Shown here one piece after another: positions 5,772 to 6,629 of a stretch of DNA of 6,629 nt. A program made the translations under genes and the position numbers. Under the pieces are notes generated by a model that saw only the letters and a program-made list of their open reading frames with translations, was not told where the DNA came from and did no database searches. The number at the start of each line of letters is the position of its first letter. The first letter of the stretch is position 1. This DNA comes from Spirochaetaceae bacterium (lineage in GTDB: Bacteria > Spirochaetota > Spirochaetia > DSM-2461), in NCBI GenBank assembly GCA_016342385.1, contig JAEINM010000238.1:1-6629 (forward strand). Direction: 5' to 3'.

Positions 5772-6629
5772 TCATTTTTCAATTTGATCAGTGCCGGACT
5801 TTCCGGCAATTCGTCCAAAGACAAAACATTCGGTAATCGCACAACTTCCAAGTCGACTGGCACCATGAACTCCGCCGGTGACTTCACCTGCTGCAAATAA
5901 CCCTTTTATAATTTCACCGTTTAGATCCAGAACTTGAGCTTTTGCATTGATTCTGAGACCACCCATGGTATGATGGACTTTAGGCCAAAGCCTGATAGTA
6001 TAAAAAGGAGGTTTAATAATCTCTTTTGCCTTTTCCAGTATTGGCTTATTCAAGTCGAGATCTTTTTTATGCAATACAAAATTATTGAAACGTTTTATTG
6101 TTTCTTCCAGTTGTTTTTTATCAATTTGATGGAATTCAGCCAGAGATGCAAGAGAATTAAAAATCTTTACAACACCCTTTTTAATACATTTGTCAATATT
6201 CCATCCTGAGTCGTTCACAGCTTGAGAATCTGCTATTCCGATACAGGGATAACCAATTTCAAGAATTCGATCTGATAGGGATTTACGATCAGCCAGTTCA
6301 TTTACAATTCGTTTACCGCTGGCCGGGTCAACAATAAGACCATACTGGAATAAAATATACTCAGAAAAAGAGGGTCCATCGCCATAACCTGTTTCATCAG
6401 GAGACGCCCAGGGACCAAGCTGTATATGAGACAGCTGTACAGGAGCAGCTCCCGCTTTCAATCCTATTTTCATAGCTTCAGAGGTTGAAAAAGGCTGGTT
6501 TGTTGTTTTTATAAACTTCGTCAATCGAGGATCCTGCACTGACCTGAATTTTACATCACTACCAAATCCACCTGTTGCCATAATAACTGATTTCTCTGCT
6601 TTTATGTTCCTTATTGGACCGCCTTGCTG
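5772..6629 (-). CDS. Fumarate-reductase / flavocytochrome-c-type FAD protein, N-terminus beyond window
   Basis: C-terminal 285 codons of a flavoprotein of the fumarate reductase/succinate dehydrogenase superfamily (FAD_binding_2 type), which typically reduces or oxidises the C=C bond of small acids. The frame is open to the right edge: 16 codons ending in AEKSVI precede the methionine codon at 6581, and SVIMATGGFG is an internal family motif, so that ATG is not the start. Counting from it, Arg99 in ELADRKSLSDR matches the proton-donor arginine of soluble fumarate reductases. His203/His204 in VHHTMGG and Arg243 in HGASRLG match substrate-clamp residues. GLFAAGEVTGGVHG (227-240) is the second FAD-contact segment. 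Where those enzymes have HPT, this protein has QLGPWASPDE (54-63), so the substrate may not be fumarate. The glycine-rich FAD motif, and any haem, FMN-binding or export region, would lie off the window. Confidence 0.87.
   Translation of the reverse strand, partial: QQGGPIRNIKAEKSVIMATGGFGSDVKFRSVQDPRLTKFIKTTNQPFSTSEAMKIGLKAGAAPVQLSHIQLGPWASPDETGYGDGPSFSEYILFQYGLIVDPASGKRIVNELADRKSLSDRILEIGYPCIGIADSQAVNDSGWNIDKCIKKGVVKIFNSLASLAEFHQIDKKQLEETIKRFNNFVLHKKDLDLNKPILEKAKEIIKPPFYTIRLWPKVHHTMGGLRINAKAQVLDLNGEIIKGLFAAGEVTGGVHGASRLGSCAITECFVFGRIAGKSGTDQIEK

Noticed and set aside
5934..6209. Plus-strand open frame of 91 codons, rich in Phe and Ile
   Set aside because: It is antisense to the flavoprotein gene and the composition reflects the reverse of an AT-rich coding strand; not a membrane protein gene.

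Overview
The window holds five protein-coding genes. Four are on the minus strand and one is on the plus strand, and both window edges cut a gene. The protein set suggests an anaerobic or facultatively anaerobic bacterium of low to moderate GC. The evidence is an anaerobe-type electron-transfer flavoprotein beta subunit, a fumarate-reductase-like flavoprotein and Aas-type acyl activation. Spirochaetota or a similar lineage would fit, but that is a guess from protein style. No RNA gene, insertion sequence, CRISPR array or phage gene was seen.

Layout from left to right. (1) Positions 1-485, minus: N-terminal 161 codons of EtfB, running off the left edge. It has a near-consensus promoter, TTGACA-17 nt-TAAAAT, in the 65-nt gap upstream, and an inverted repeat at the predicted transcription start. 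(2) Positions 551-2380, minus: a C45/acyltransferase-type Ntn hydrolase with a TPR-like C-terminal tail. The frame and the family's N-terminal motif extend well upstream of the first conventional start codon (TTG at 2131). The only well-placed Shine-Dalgarno in that extension points to an ATT codon. (3) Positions 2381-2601: divergent intergenic region with two perfect palindromes over a tentative promoter for the next gene. (4) Positions 2602-4011, plus: class-3-like (fatty) aldehyde dehydrogenase with all catalytic residues. (5) Positions 4031-5548, minus: stand-alone acyl-ACP/acyl-CoA synthetase resembling the ligase half of Aas, convergent with the dehydrogenase at 19 nt. (6) Positions 5549-5771: a leader with two inverted repeats. 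(7) Positions 5772-6629, minus: C-terminal 285 codons of a fumarate-reductase/flavocytochrome-c-type FAD protein, running off the right edge.

How the genes may work together (inference). The aldehyde dehydrogenase would turn long-chain aldehydes into fatty acids, and the adjacent ligase would activate such acids to acyl-ACP or acyl-CoA. The C45 hydrolase, a family that cleaves or transfers acyl-amide groups, could supply or consume acyl groups. EtfB and the flavoprotein are redox partners typical of anaerobic acyl or enoate metabolism. The separate promoters and mixed strands argue against one operon, so this is a loose neighbourhood of lipid and acyl metabolism. I saw no clearly new system. 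The most unusual items are the C45 gene's start and fusion, and the altered substrate pocket of the flavoprotein.
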